DNA of 64,000 bases, taken from NCBI GenBank assembly GCA_028274465.1, contig CM051455.1, forward strand, positions 69,174,985-69,238,984. Reading direction: 5' to 3'. A model generated the notes under the pieces. The model saw only the letters and a program-made list of their open reading frames with translations. It did not search any database and was not told the origin of the DNA. Shown here in pieces: positions 9,663 to 20,389 of the stretch. The stretch's first letter is position 1, and the number at the start of each line of letters is the position of its first letter. Source of the DNA: Plantago ovata (lineage: Eukaryota; Streptophyta; Magnoliopsida; Lamiales; Plantaginaceae). Position numbers and translations under genes: made by a program.

Positions 9663-10548
9663 TTCTTTATATAGAGTAAGAAATTGTACGAAAAAGATAG
9701 TTTGCGTTTTGACCGGAGGTACAGTAGTTTCAGGCTAGAATTTGCAGAGAAAGGAAATGTGAGTTAAAGAATTTTGTCATTTCTCTAACTCCTTCTTTAT
9801 ATAGTGTCTCTGGTGTGTGAGAAACTCAATCGTTTTGAGTTCTCAGCAAGGGTAAAACAGAGAAACACTGGAGATAGTGGAGCCTTTGCATTGAATGCGT
9901 AGTGGCCCACTAACTAAAACCGTCAGAGCACTCTCTCTCTTTGTTTTGTTAGCCGTTAGATTAATAACTCATTTTAATCAATGGCCACGATTGAATTTCA
10001 CGTCATGATTTATTGCGAGTTTATCTGTGCCAGCTTAACGTCACAAATTGATTTTACCGAGTAATAAGGGATAGATTGCTTGCTGAAATAGACAAGAATC
10101 TTTTCAGCGAGTTTGAATTAACAATCTAGCTACTTGCTGAAAGTTCCCCCTTACTTAGATATCTCATATTTTCTAGGTTTAAAAGATATTTCTGATTTCC
10201 CGTATCAGTAAATTCTTTTAGCAATTTGAGACATCCTTTGGTAAAATATGAGAGATGAGATTTTTCTCTTTTTCTGAATTCCCGTTTCAGAAAATTCCTT
10301 TGATACTTGAATACTTGTTTCAGTATCTTTTGATTGTCTAAGTACCCGTCTCAGCAATCTTTAAATTCTCAGCAAGTGATCAAGTTTCCTAACAAATACC
10401 TGTTTTGAAGGAATTACTTGCTGAATGCCTGTTTCAGCAATCATGTTGTGACTTATCATTTCTTAGAAGAAATCAGTGACTTGGTCTTTTGGACATGAAT
10501 ACTTTGGCTTGCTGAATACCTGTTTCAGCATTCTGCCAAGTGTATCCT
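9663..10548 (-). other. Spacer between pol and env-position ORF of element A
   Basis: No gene. The part at about 10100-10535 holds a series of degenerate units around a TACCTGTTTCAGCA core, the clearest at 10418-10440 and 10509-10530 with paired arms TGCTGAA and TTCAGCA. At 10381-10394 a 14-base copy of the LTR terminus (CAAGTTTCCTAACA on plus) appears. It could hold an internal promoter or splice acceptor for the downstream ORF; none is proven. Confidence 0.5.
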
Positions 10549-13500
10549 TTATTGAGGTAGTTCAATCAATCCAAGGTTATACCTTAACATTGCGAACCTA
10601 TTATCCGGTAGGGGCTTGGTAAAGATGTCAGCAAGCTGATCTTCAGTACCTACTTTCACAACCTCAATATCACCTTTTTCCACATGATCTCTAATGAAAT
10701 GATGTCTAATATCAATGTGCTTGGTCCTAGAGTGAAACTTAGGATTTTGCGTAATTGCAATAGCACTTGTATTATCACAAAAGATTGGTGTTTCTTTGCA
10801 GAAATACCATAATCTCTTAATTGTTGCTGAATCCATAGGATTTGAGCTGTGCAACAACCAGCTGCAATGTATTCAGATTCTGTAGATGAATTGGCGACAC
10901 ATGTTTGCTTCTTGCTGAACCATGATATTAATCTAGTACCCAAAACTGACAAGTTCTAGAGGTACTTTTTCTATCAAGAGTTGATCCACCATGATCAGCA
11001 TCAGAATAGCCAACCAATTCAAGTCCAGACTCTTTTGGATACCATAATCCAACATTGACTGTACCTTTAACATATTTCAGTATTTTAATTGCCTTTTTGT
11101 AGTGTGATTCTCTTGGATCCGATTGGAATCTTGCACACACACAAACAGCATACTGAATGTCAGGTCTACTTGCTGTTAAATACAACAAGGAACCAATGAG
11201 CTTCCTATACTTGTGTTCTTCAACACTTTTGTCCTCTTTAGTATAGCCCAATTTGGTACCAACACTCATAGGGATCTTTTCAGGTTTTTCATCCTCTTTG
11301 ATCCTAAACTTTATGAGCATTTCTTTCGCATACTTTGCTTGATTTATGAATATTCCATCTTTGAGTTGCTTGACTTGCAACCCTAGGAAATAATTCAATT
11401 TTCCCATCATACTCATTTCAAACTTATTTGTCATGAGTTTGGCAAAATCATCACAAAGTTGCTTGTCCTTAGATCCAAAAATTATGTCATCCACATAAAT
11501 TTGAACTAAGATTAATTTATCATCATGGTTCATGGTAAAAAGAGTTTTGTCAACTTCACCTTTCTTGAAACCATTTTCCAGCAAGAACTTAGCTAAGGTA
11601 TCATACCATGCTCTTGGTGCTTGCTTTAGACCATATACAGCTTTCTGAAGCTTATATACCATCTTGGTTTCTGAGGGAAGTTCAAAGCCGGGGGTTGTTC
11701 TAGGTAGACTTCTTCAGCAAGTTCACCATTTAAGAATGCACTCTTAACATCCATTTGGTAAACAATGAAGTCATTGTGAGCAGCAAAGGCCAAGAAAAGC
11801 CTAATTGCATCCAATCTTGCAACTGGAGCGTAAGACTCATCATAGTCCAATCCTTCAGTCTGACAGTAACCTTGAGCAACTAAGCGTGCTTTGTTTCTTG
11901 TTACTTCACCAGACTCGCTCAGCTTGTTTCTGAACACCCACTTTGTACCAATAGCTTTCTTATTTTCAGCAAGTGGCACAAGTTTCCAGACTTTGTTTCT
12001 TTCAAATTGATCCAATTCTTCTTGCATTGCCTTTATCCATTCAGAATGCTTCAAAGCTTCTTCTATGGTTTTAGGTTCAATTTCTGAAACAAAGCAAGAG
12101 AATAAAGATTCTACTTCTACGACAGTTGCTTCTTCAGCAAGTCCTTGAGTAGCTTTGGATCTAGTCACTTGGCGTTTATTAATATCGCCAATCATATCCG
12201 TAGAGGGATGATCTCTAATCCATTTATTAACAGGTTTCCTGTTTGTTGGATCAGGATATGTTTGCTCATCAGCATGTGACTCTTCAGTATGTACTTGTTC
12301 AGTACTACTGGGAATTTGTGTCTCTGCTGAGATTTGATCGTCAGCAACTGCTTGTTCAGCATTGCTGGGTTGAGATATTTCATCAGCAGGCACTGGAGAT
12401 TGCGTAATTTCAGCAACTTCCGGAGCAACCGCATCTTTTGCTGGAAATTCTTTGTCGTGAACTATATTTATCTTGTCATGACTCGGGGGAGGAGAATCAT
12501 TGTCAGAATCATCATTTAGTTCAATTGACTTGATTTGCCTAGCATCAGATTCAGTTCTTTGCTCATGTATGATTAGCTTTTTCATACATTCTGATATTTC
12601 TTCTTCAGCAGGCACACCTTGTGTCTTTTCGTAGAATACAACATGCACAGATTCTTCAATCTTTTGTGCCTTTTTGTTGTAAACTCTGTAAGCTTTACTA
12701 TGCAAGGAGTAGCCAAGAAATATCGCTTCGTCTGCCTTTGGTTGAAATGTTCTTAGGTATTCTCTACCATTGTTAAGAACGAAACACTTGCAACCAAATA
12801 CTCTTAGATGAGTGATGTTAGGAGGTCTTCCAACAAACAATTCATAAGGAGTTTTGTTGTATTCCTTAGTAATCAAACATCTATTCTGAGTATAGCAGGC
12901 GGTATTAATCGCTTCAACCCAGTAAGCCTCACTTATCTCAGTGTCAGCAAGCATTGTTCTTGCGGCTTCTTTCAGGGTACGATTCTTCCGTTCAGCAACA
13001 CCATTTTGCTGTGGTGTCCTTACTGAGGATAACTGATGTTGAATACCTTTGGAGGTACAATATTCAGTTATGTACTGGTTTACAAACTCAGTACCATGGT
13101 CTGTCCTTATGACTCTTACCTTGTCATTTTTCATGACTTCAAGCTTATTCAGCAAGTTAGGTATTTCAGTCTTGGTTTCAGATTTGTGCTTGATGAATAC
13201 TACCAAGTGAATCTTGAATAGTCATCTACCACGACTAGACCATACTTCTTACCAGCATAGCTTGTTGAAGAAGATTCAAACAAGTCCATGTGTAAGAGTT
13301 GTAAAGGTTTTGTAGTTGACGGTACTGCCTTGTTCTTGAAAGAAGATTTGGTTTGCTTTCCTTGCTGACATGCATTGCAAACACCATCCTTCTTAAAAGT
13401 AACCCTAGGTAATCCAACTACAAGTGCCTTTTTAGACAGCTTATTCAGCGTCTTGAAGTTTAGATGACTTGTTCGTTTATGCCATAACCATGCTTTTTCA

Positions 13501-14542
13501 GCAAGGCAATCATGATCTGAGACAAGGCATTTTTCAACGTTTGCTGAAGACCAATCAACGGTGTACAAGCCTCCTGATCTTCTTGCAATCATTAACCTTT
13601 TTAGTCTCAAAATCTACAAGTTTACATTCATCACTTTTAATTTCGATGAAGTATCCTTTGTCAGCAAATGACTCATGCTGAAAAGGTTAAACTTAAGATT
13701 TTTGACATAAAGAACTCCAGAAATGGTTATGCATCCCAACTTCACATCACCATAGCTTTTGTAGATCCGGAGCCTCCACCAGCAAACCTTATTGTTGGAC
13801 CTTTAGACCACCGTCTATAGTTTATAAGGTTATTCTTGTTGCCCGTCATGTGCTTTCCACAACCACTATCAAAGTGCCAGATTGCATCGTTTGTCTCCGT
13901 GGCTGCAGTCTGCACAATCAAGAGCAAACAAGTTAATTATCCAATGATGGATGTCCATTAACATGTTCAAGAATGCGTCCAGTGGAAACCCAAGTCTGAA
14001 GTTTTTCAACTTTGACTTGTTTTCTACTTTGAGGAGGAACTAGGAGGTTTTGAGCTGAAAGACTTTTGACTCGTGCTGGTCAAATCCACTTTCTGATGTG
14101 GTGTCTTGCTCTGTTGACCTTTTGCTGAACATACTTTTCAGTAAGTTCTTTTCTAGCAAGGTTCCTTCTAGTCCTAGCATTGGGAGTCTTTTCAGAACTC
14201 TTAGGCTTGGTTTTCTTCATCTCTTTGAAGTATCTTTGCTGACTTTGCTTATACTCATGAAAGAGTTGACTTTGCTTGGTTTTGAAACCGAGTCCACTCT
14301 TTGGAGAATGCTGAGCTTTAGCATCAGCAACCTTACTTGATTCAGGTTTGTCAGCAAAGGACTTCTGATTACTTTTGGTAATCTTGCCTTTAGACTTAAC
14401 AACTGCTTGCTTCAGCAACTTGTTTGGCGGAATGCTTCAGGCATTCTTTTTCTTTTTCTTTTGCAAGTTTGTTTCTCAGCAAACTGTTTTTCCTTTTAAA
14501 GTTCTTGTTACTTTGAGTAGCAACACGGGGCTTTATGGTCAT
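10549..14542 (-). pseudogene. Element A gag (end) and pol
   Basis: Read leftwards: the basic C-terminal gag segment (KSGLGFKTKQSQLFHEYKQS near 14270), protease-like DSGCGKHMTG near 13880, the GAG-pre-integrase HHCC finger (LWHKRTSHLNF and CNACQQGKQ), integrase core ([30 protein letters not shown] near 12990), Copia RT ([51 protein letters not shown] near 11490) and RNase H (STESEYIAAGC, FCDNTSAIAI), ending ADIFTKPLPD near 10600. The gag N-terminus and primer site lie in or beyond the N gap. Several breaks are present. The same proteins are encoded in element C on the other strand. Confidence 0.9.
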
Positions 14543-14642
14543 NNNNNNNNNNNNNNNNNNNNNNNNNNNNNNNNNNNNNNNNNNNNNNNNNNNNNNNNNN
14601 NNNNNNNNNNNNNNNNNNNNNNNNNNNNNNNNNNNNNNNNNN
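14543..14642. other. Assembly gap (100 N)
   Basis: A run of exactly 100 N, the usual placeholder for a gap of unknown size. It replaces most of element A's 5' LTR, the primer site and most of gag, so element A is really longer than it appears here. Confidence 0.99.
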
Positions 14643-14941
14643 ATTTTCTTTTCAGAAAATAAGATTCATTAAAGCTAAGCATCAATAAGATATTTTCTTT
14701 TCAGAAAATAAATTACATCATACGCTAAAATGTCAATAAATTAATTTCTTCACAGAAATTAAAGTACGTCATCCACTAAAGAAATAACTTATCTAACACC
14801 TATCTAAGTCATCAGCAAACGTTCCTCTTTTACAATGTCCTTTAAAATTCTAAAATCCTATGGACCTTAAGAGTACTAGTTACTGGACTGTTCTTAATTT
14901 AGCATGGTTAATTGCTCATCAAAATTACAAGTTTCCTAACA
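14643..14941 (-). repeat. Element A 5' LTR, outer 299 bp
   Basis: First 299 bases of the LTR on the minus strand, starting TGTTAGGAAACTTG at 14941. By eye it is identical to 3807-4105 of the 3' LTR and includes three of the periodic hairpins. The rest of the LTR is in the gap. Confidence 0.93.
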
Positions 14942-14946
14942 TAGAT
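14942..14946. repeat. Target site duplication of element A, right copy
   Basis: TAGAT, matching 2422-2426. Confidence 0.95.
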
Positions 14947-17640
14947 GGATCTTTGTAATTTGCATACAGCAGTTGGCCTGGTTTTACTAATAGAACTCTT
15001 CCTCAAGGTTGCGATTGAGGAAGGCAGTCTTTACATCCATCTGCCAGATTTCATAATCATAGTAGGCAGCTATCGCAAGTAGAATTCGAATGGACTTCAA
15101 TTTTTCTACCGGTGAAAAGGTTTCATCGTAATCGATGCCATACCTTTGCGTGTAGCCTTTCGCCAAAAGCCTAGCTTTGTGCGTTTGTACCTTGCCATCG
15201 GCATTTGTCTTTCGTTTAAAGACCCATTTGCACCCAATTGGTCTAACCCATTGGGGCAAGTCTACCAAGTTCCAAACTTGATTCTGGTACATTGAATCCA
15301 TTTCTAATTCCATGGCCTCTTGCCATTTGTATGAGTCAATATCAATTATTGCCTCTTTGTGGGTCTCGGGATCTTCCCGATCTGATAAACCGACATCAAG
15401 TTCACTGATGTCTTCTATCATAAGGCTTTGCTTCTGAGGTCCTTTTAGGATCCTCTTCGACCTACGGAGCTCGACTTGTTCTGGTGCTTTTCTTTTCATG
15501 CTTCGTGTAACACGAACATTATCAGTGGGTACTGATGCAGCTGATCGCTGGGCGCAACCCTGTTCCCTTGCGGGAGGCTGCTCTTGTGCAACTTGTTGCA
15601 CAGGTTGGTTGACAACGGGTTCTGTTGGTGTGGTTTCAACTGTTGATCTAATCACAGGACTCCCACTGACTATGACATGCCTAGCAAGTGTCATATCATC
15701 ACCCTTGTCTGCTTCGAAAGCTCCCACTGAACTTGAGTCCAAATCCGAAGATTTAGAGACCTCATGTTCGCGCGTGTCAAAGTCTTGAATTTCTTCAAGT
15801 TCTATCATGTCATCTAACCTCTCTTCTTCGAAGTATTCAACAACTGAGGTGTTCCAGGAGGAGTCCATTGCGATTGAATTCCATTTTCCTTCAAGTAATT
15901 GATAAATTCTTCACTAAGGTATTCACCTCCTCAATCTGATCGAAGAGTGACTATCCTTAGGTTCAATTCATTCTCGACCTCGTTCCTAAACTCCTTGAAT
16001 TTCCCAAAGGTCTCGGATTTATTCTTCATAAGATAAATATATCCATACCTTGAGAAATCGTCAGTAATGGTAACGAAGTAAGGATAACCCCCACGCGCAT
16101 GGACTTTAAACGGTCGACATACATCGGTATGTATGAGCTCTAAGCAGCGAGTGGCACGAACACCTTGTCCAACAAAAGGTTTGTTCGTCATCTTACCCTT
16201 AACACAAGATTCACATGTACCATATGATTCAAAATCAAATGGTTCAAAGTAGTCCAACTTCCTTAGTCTTTGAATCCGTGTTTCATTGATGTGGCCTAGC
16301 CGACAATGCCATAGATAAGATGGATTATTCTTCTTACTTGAAGACGGTTGTTTGTTATGTATTTGAAATAAAGGTAGACTACTTTGCAAAATATATAAAC
16401 CATTCACCAAGCGAGCTTTTCCATAATACTGATCATTTAATGAAAAATAACAAGTATTATTCGCAAATCGAAAGGAAAAACCCATATTGTCTAACAATGG
16501 AATGGAAATAATATTTCTGACAATGGATGGAACAAAATAAACATTATCAAGTTCTAAACATTGTCCCGAAGGTAAATCTATCTTGCTGCGTCCAACGCGT
16601 TTGACTTCAACTGGATTGCCGTTCCCAACATGCATGTCGATTTCACCTTGCTTGACTAGCCTGTGATCAATTAGCCCCTGCACATTATTACAAATGTGTG
16701 AGCCACAGGCTGTATCTAATACCCAACCATTGGAGTCAAAAGTAGTCATGTTCATTTCAATAACAAACATACCTGAGCCAGAAGCCGATGACTTCTTAGC
16801 TTGATCTGCCCTAAGCTTAGGGCAATCTTTCTTCCAATGTCCTTTCTGCTTACAGAAAAGACATTCATCTGTGCGTACCGTTCCGCTTCTCTTGAACTTC
16901 TTTTTCTTGTTCGGATGCTTAGGCTTATCACTCCAAGTGTTAGCCTTGGCTCCCGACTTTCCCTTACCCTTAGCACCTTTGTTTTTCGGGTTTGGGTTAG
17001 ACGCAAGCATGATCGACTTTTCCTTCTTAGGAAGAGTTTGATCATATGTCTTCAGCAGATTATGAAGTTCAGGCAGTGTTACGTCCTTCACATTCATCGT
17101 GTAATTAATGATGAACTGCGAATACGAACTCGGCAATGATTGAAGTTCAAAGATCACCATGATCTTGTTCTCTAGCTTAACGCCAGCATCGGCAAGCTTT
17201 TCAAAGAGACCAATCATTTTGAGAACATGCTCAGACATGTTCCCTTCTTCACTGAGCTTGCATCTGTTTATCTCTTTGATCAAATCAAATTCTACACTTC
17301 TGTCTGTCGTCTTAAAGAGCGACTCAAGATGCTTCAGCATCTCATACGGCAACATGCTTTCATGTTGCCTCTGCAGCTCATTGCTCATTGCCGCCAGCAT
17401 AATACACTGCGCGGATCTAGCATCCTCAAGATGCTTATCAGACTTTGCCTTGTTGGCTTGATTCCAAGCAACAACCTGATCGGCAGTCTGATTTTCGGGG
17501 CACACGGGAATGACCTCGTCCAAGACGTACTCAATCTTTTTGTACCTCAGCACCAAACGTATATTCCTGATCCAATCTAGGAAGTTTGGTCCGATCAAAA
17601 TTTGCTTCTCCAAGACAGCACGGAGCGAGATACTCGCCAT
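14947..17640 (-). pseudogene. Copia-1 gag and N-terminal part of pol
   Basis: Starts at the Met of MASISLRAVLEKQILIG (ATG at 17640), the usual beginning of this Copia gag type; the in-frame upstream extension is hydrophobic and not expected. Order leftwards: gag UBN2-type domain (about 17600-17050), zinc knuckle CLFCKQKGHWKKDC near 16860, protease region near 16720, GAG-pre-integrase finger (YLWHCRLGHINETRIQ, CESCVKGKMTNKPF) near 16300-16200, integrase core (ELIHTDVCRPF, TITDDFSRYGYIYLM), an acidic linker, then Copia RT (GCKWVFKRKTNADGKVQTHK, YDETFSPVEKLKSIR, WQMDVKTAFLNRNLEEEFY). It ends at the element A insertion. Broken, with few breaks. Confidence 0.9.
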
Positions 17641-18119
17641 ATCTAATATCCTAAGGAGAAATAATATAGAACGAAAATAATAAATCAACTATTGAAATAT
17701 TATTTCTAAATACACAGTCAACATAACTAAACAACAAGGTCCTTTAGCCGTTTAGCTCCCACTATTTTCACATATGCTTGCCCCCATAACAAACATACGG
17801 GTAATGTCCAACAAGTTACCGGAGTGGCCAAGATCCAAATCCATACTATGCTATACTCCAACGGGGGCTGGTCGCATAGCATAATATGACCGGTAGGACT
17901 ATCCAATTGTGTCACACAACTCTTGGTTGTTAAATCTAATTTAACCCGATGCCCTACATACTGTACCTATCGAGGTCGCTAGATACAATATGCATTAAGT
18001 CATAACCATAGGCTTACTCTAATCTGACGATTACTGCGAGTCTGTAAGACGAGGTCGCCAATACAAGAAAACGCAATGAAAGTTCAGAATTAAAGCACCC
18101 TATGGAAAGCATCTCATAA

Positions 18120-18173
<54 letters not shown>

Positions 18174-18234
18174 CTGTACTTGTTGGGGCTTGTAGCTTGA
18201 GGGTTGTTATCAGTCATCTTCTACAAACAAAAAA
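17641..18234 (-). other. Copia-1 5' leader
   Basis: Non-coding stretch upstream of the Copia-1 gag start. It contains ATAGTGGGAGCTA on the minus strand, a motif also found once in the 3' non-coding part near 1040, and a TA microsatellite. I searched for a tRNA-Met primer site and found none, so the LTR/leader boundary is not defined. Confidence 0.45.
18123..18171. repeat. (TA)n microsatellite
   Basis: About 24 uninterrupted TA units. ORFs of alternating Ile and Tyr across it are artefacts of the repeat. Confidence 0.97.
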
Positions 18235-18419
18235 GGGCGCCGCCTACCCATTCATGAACGGTCTACACGTAATGGATGCCGCCTATCCATTGTAGTTCTA
18301 AACGCGTAAACGCGGTCAAGCACATAATGGGTACCGCCTACCCATACATAAATATGCGGTCCAACATATAAGAGGGCGCCGCCTACCATCGCATGCATAG
18401 CGGTCGAACGGAAAGTAAA
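18235..18419. repeat. Four-copy degenerate minisatellite
   Basis: Units begin at 18235, 18274, 18329 and 18374 with GGGCGCCGCCTACCCAT or a close variant, followed by a less conserved part ending in a CGGTC-like motif. Spacing is 39, 55 and 45 bases. It lies in the Copia-1 leader or LTR. Confidence 0.75.
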
Positions 18420-18861
18420 ATACTTGGTATTTAAACATGCATTGTCAAACAATAGCATATAGAGCATATGAAACAAGTAGTAGCCTATGTGGATGACAAA
18501 TGACTTCATAATTTCATTATGAAAATTATAATCCCATACTTTAATCTCTATGAAATAATTGAAAATTTGGACTAGATTGAATAATCGAAAATTCTATTGA
18601 CCAAGTAGCAATTTTCGAAAACCCGAAGGACTTAATTGTAATTTTAAAACCTTGGAGGTGTTAAATCTAAAATTCAAAAGTAGGACTAATTTGCAATAAA
18701 CAATAAATTGATAAATTGCAAATAAGCCCTTTAACTTTATACTAATTAAATTTTAACCCCTCTAGTTAAAAACAATTACAATTAAATCATATTTATATTC
18801 CAAATATAAAATTCAATCCTCAAAACTTTCAAAAATTCGATTTTGGGTCCAACCCGAAAAG

Positions 18862-18863
<2 letters not shown>
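18420..18863. other. AT-rich non-coding stretch
   Basis: About 440 bases of AT-rich sequence with no plausible ORF, RNA gene or terminal repeat that I recognise. Probably LTR or leader sequence of Copia-1 or a decayed neighbour. Confidence 0.4.

Positions 18864-18955
<92 letters not shown>
18864..18955. repeat. (AT)n microsatellite, about 90 bp
   Basis: Roughly 45 AT units without interruption. Opposing Ile/Tyr ORFs over it are repeat artefacts. Confidence 0.97.
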
Positions 18956-18958
<3 letters not shown>

Positions 18959-18985
18959 TTTCTTTTTAATATTTATTTTTTGTCT

Positions 18986-19205
18986 TTTTGAAAACATGGG
19001 ACGGTACCTAGTCCCGTCCCCACGGTACCCGCGGCCCCGGGCGCCCGCGGCACGCTGGTACCGGCTCCTGCGGCACGCGGGCACCGGTGCCTCGGGTGCA
19101 AGCGCCCGACGCCCCAGGCGCCGGGCGCCTGCGTCCGCAGGCTCCGGGTACCTGCGTCACGCAGGTACCCGGGTGCCGCGGGCACGGCGCCGCAGGCGCC
19201 CGAGT
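18986..19205. repeat. GC-rich block of nested palindromes
   Basis: About 220 bases of very high GC set in AT-rich DNA. It is built of variants of GGTACC and GGCGCC palindromes; 19144-19172 is a perfect inverted repeat with 14-base arms (CCGGGTACCTGCGT and its complement) around a single C. It differs in sequence from the GGGGCGAACCGCCCC arrays of the Athila-like elements but is similar in style. Its parent element is uncertain. Confidence 0.7.
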
Positions 19206-19683
19206 TGTTATGGAGAGAGCTGCTGATAGTATGCTCGTTCTAAGCATCAAGTTCTAATTATGCATGAAAGTGCAACTCGTACTGCCTTAAAAGTAATTTG
19301 AATTAACAAACACCAAAGACATATTTGTAGACGTGTATTTTGAAAACTTCCTATCGATACTAATACTTGGCTAAGGTTGTCAGTCTTAGTTCAAGCAGTA
19401 CTTGCAAATTATATATAATTGAATCGATGATCTTGAATTGTCCTAGTGTTTCTAACACTTTTCTACGAAGATATATGGCTTAGTCGGATCAAAGAATCGA
19501 ATTAAGATAATTAAACAAGTAAAAGACTCAGAAACTCAATCATGCATAATACGAACCCTAGCTACGAATTCACATACTAGCACCAACTAGATGCTTAGCT
19601 ACTCATATCAATAACACAATCAACAATCATAATCGAAGCAATAATGAATGAAAACATGTTGAATTGAAAGATAAATAGCAGAA
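19206..19683 (-). repeat. Partial LTR of the D family (U5 side)
   Basis: Closely matches about 54850-55315 of the D 5' LTR (for example the CTGATAGTATGCTCGTTCTA and TGCATGAAAGTGCAACTCGT blocks) in the same orientation. It is cut on the left by the GC block and on the right by element F sequence. It may be the left part of the LTR whose U3 part is at 29475-29818. Confidence 0.7.
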
Positions 19684-20389
19684 TTGGAAAAAAAGAAAAA
19701 AGTTCCAGAATCTGGAAAAAGAAAACAAAAAGAAAAAAAAAAGAAAGGAAAAAAAAGAATAAGACCCAAAAAAGAAAAAGAAGGGTCCAAGTATGCCAAA
19801 AACAGTTTTAGCAAAGTGTTGCATTATTTTTCAGCTTTTGTTATAGTTCGTAATCGAATTGTAAATTCTTCCTTGTGTTCTCGTGTCGCCTAGTCCAAGG
19901 CTTGTTCTAGACCACCCTCGTCCTGCCATTCAGGAAGTGGTGAAGAGTTTTTCTTTAAGAGTCGGGTAGAATAGGGGAGTGTTGTCTTTTAGGGAACCCT
20001 CCTTCGTTTGATGAGAGTCAGTATTGGTTCGACCTCTCTTGAGGGAAAGTCTCACTTGGTGAACAGTAGTAAGCCCTCGGTTTCATAGGCGCGGGGCAAC
20101 CATTTGTATTTTGACATGCATCATTACGTCGTCATTGCCTAGGTCAAGGTAGAGAATGTTACGAGAGACTCTCTTGTTTAACAAAGTGCATATGTGAATG
20201 TGTATGGGTTCAATCGAGACATTCTTCAACCTACTTCCATGTTATGATTTAAATGGTCTTTGTTCATAAGTACTTGGTAGATACAATCGATTATTTCTTC
20301 TTGTTTGAGACTCCTCTTTGTGTTGCATGTAGGTTGCATAGAGTCTAGCTAGTTGCTTGAGGACAAGCAAAGGTTCGGTTTGGGGAGTT
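19684..20389 (+). mobile_element. Element F remnant: Athila-like 3' UTR and polypurine tract
   Basis: Plus-strand match to the 3' UTR of element Z (49580-50323): homopurine tract, CTAGACCACCCTCGTCCTGC, the CCTCCTTCGTTTGATGAGAG block, TTGCTTGAGGACAAGCAAAG and the polypurine end GGTTTGGGGAGTT. Its 3' LTR continues at 29083, on the far side of the inserted element E1. No coding part of F is present. Confidence 0.8.
20385..20389. repeat. Target site duplication of E1, left copy
   Basis: GAGTT, identical to 29078-29082. These five bases are also the last of element F's internal region before its 3' LTR. Confidence 0.93.

Larger units (their letters stand above)
2427..14941 (-). mobile_element. 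Element A: SIRE-like Ty1-copia retrotransposon with env-position ORF
   Basis: Long Copia element on the minus strand: 5' LTR (from 14941, partly hidden by the N gap), gag/pol, about 0.9 kb spacer, a 5.3 kb ORF in the env position, polypurine tract and 3' LTR (4105-2427). LTR ends are TGTTAGG and CCAACA. The pol blocks ([36 protein letters not shown]) and the extra downstream ORF fit the SIRE/Maximus lineage. The visible 299 bases of the 5' LTR (14643-14941) appear identical to the same part of the 3' LTR (3807-4105), so insertion is very recent. The pol part has a few breaks; the env-position ORF looks whole. Perfect TSD TAGAT. Confidence 0.93.
1..18234 (-). mobile_element. Copia-1: Ty1-copia retrotransposon, split by element A
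   Basis: Minus-strand Ty1-copia element read right to left: leader (18234-17641), gag with zinc knuckle, protease, integrase, reverse transcriptase and RNase H, then a polypurine tract and 3' non-coding/LTR sequence running off the left window edge. The gag-protease-integrase-RT order identifies Ty1-copia. Element A (2427-14941) is inserted in the RT coding region with a perfect 5-bp duplication, TAGAT, at 2422-2426 and 14942-14946. The element is broken, with a few breaks besides the insertion. I could not delimit its 5' LTR or find a tRNA-Met primer site, so the right boundary is approximate. Lineage within Copia is not assigned. Confidence 0.85.

Noticed and set aside
17641-18234. A primer binding site and 5' LTR end for Copia-1
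   Set aside because: No TGGTATCAGAGC complement or TG...CA end could be matched to the 3' side, so no boundary is claimed.
18843-19226. ORFs of alternating Ile/Tyr and a Pro/Arg-rich tail over the AT run and GC block
   Set aside because: They exist on both strands only because the microsatellite and the GC palindromes lack stops; no start context or homology.
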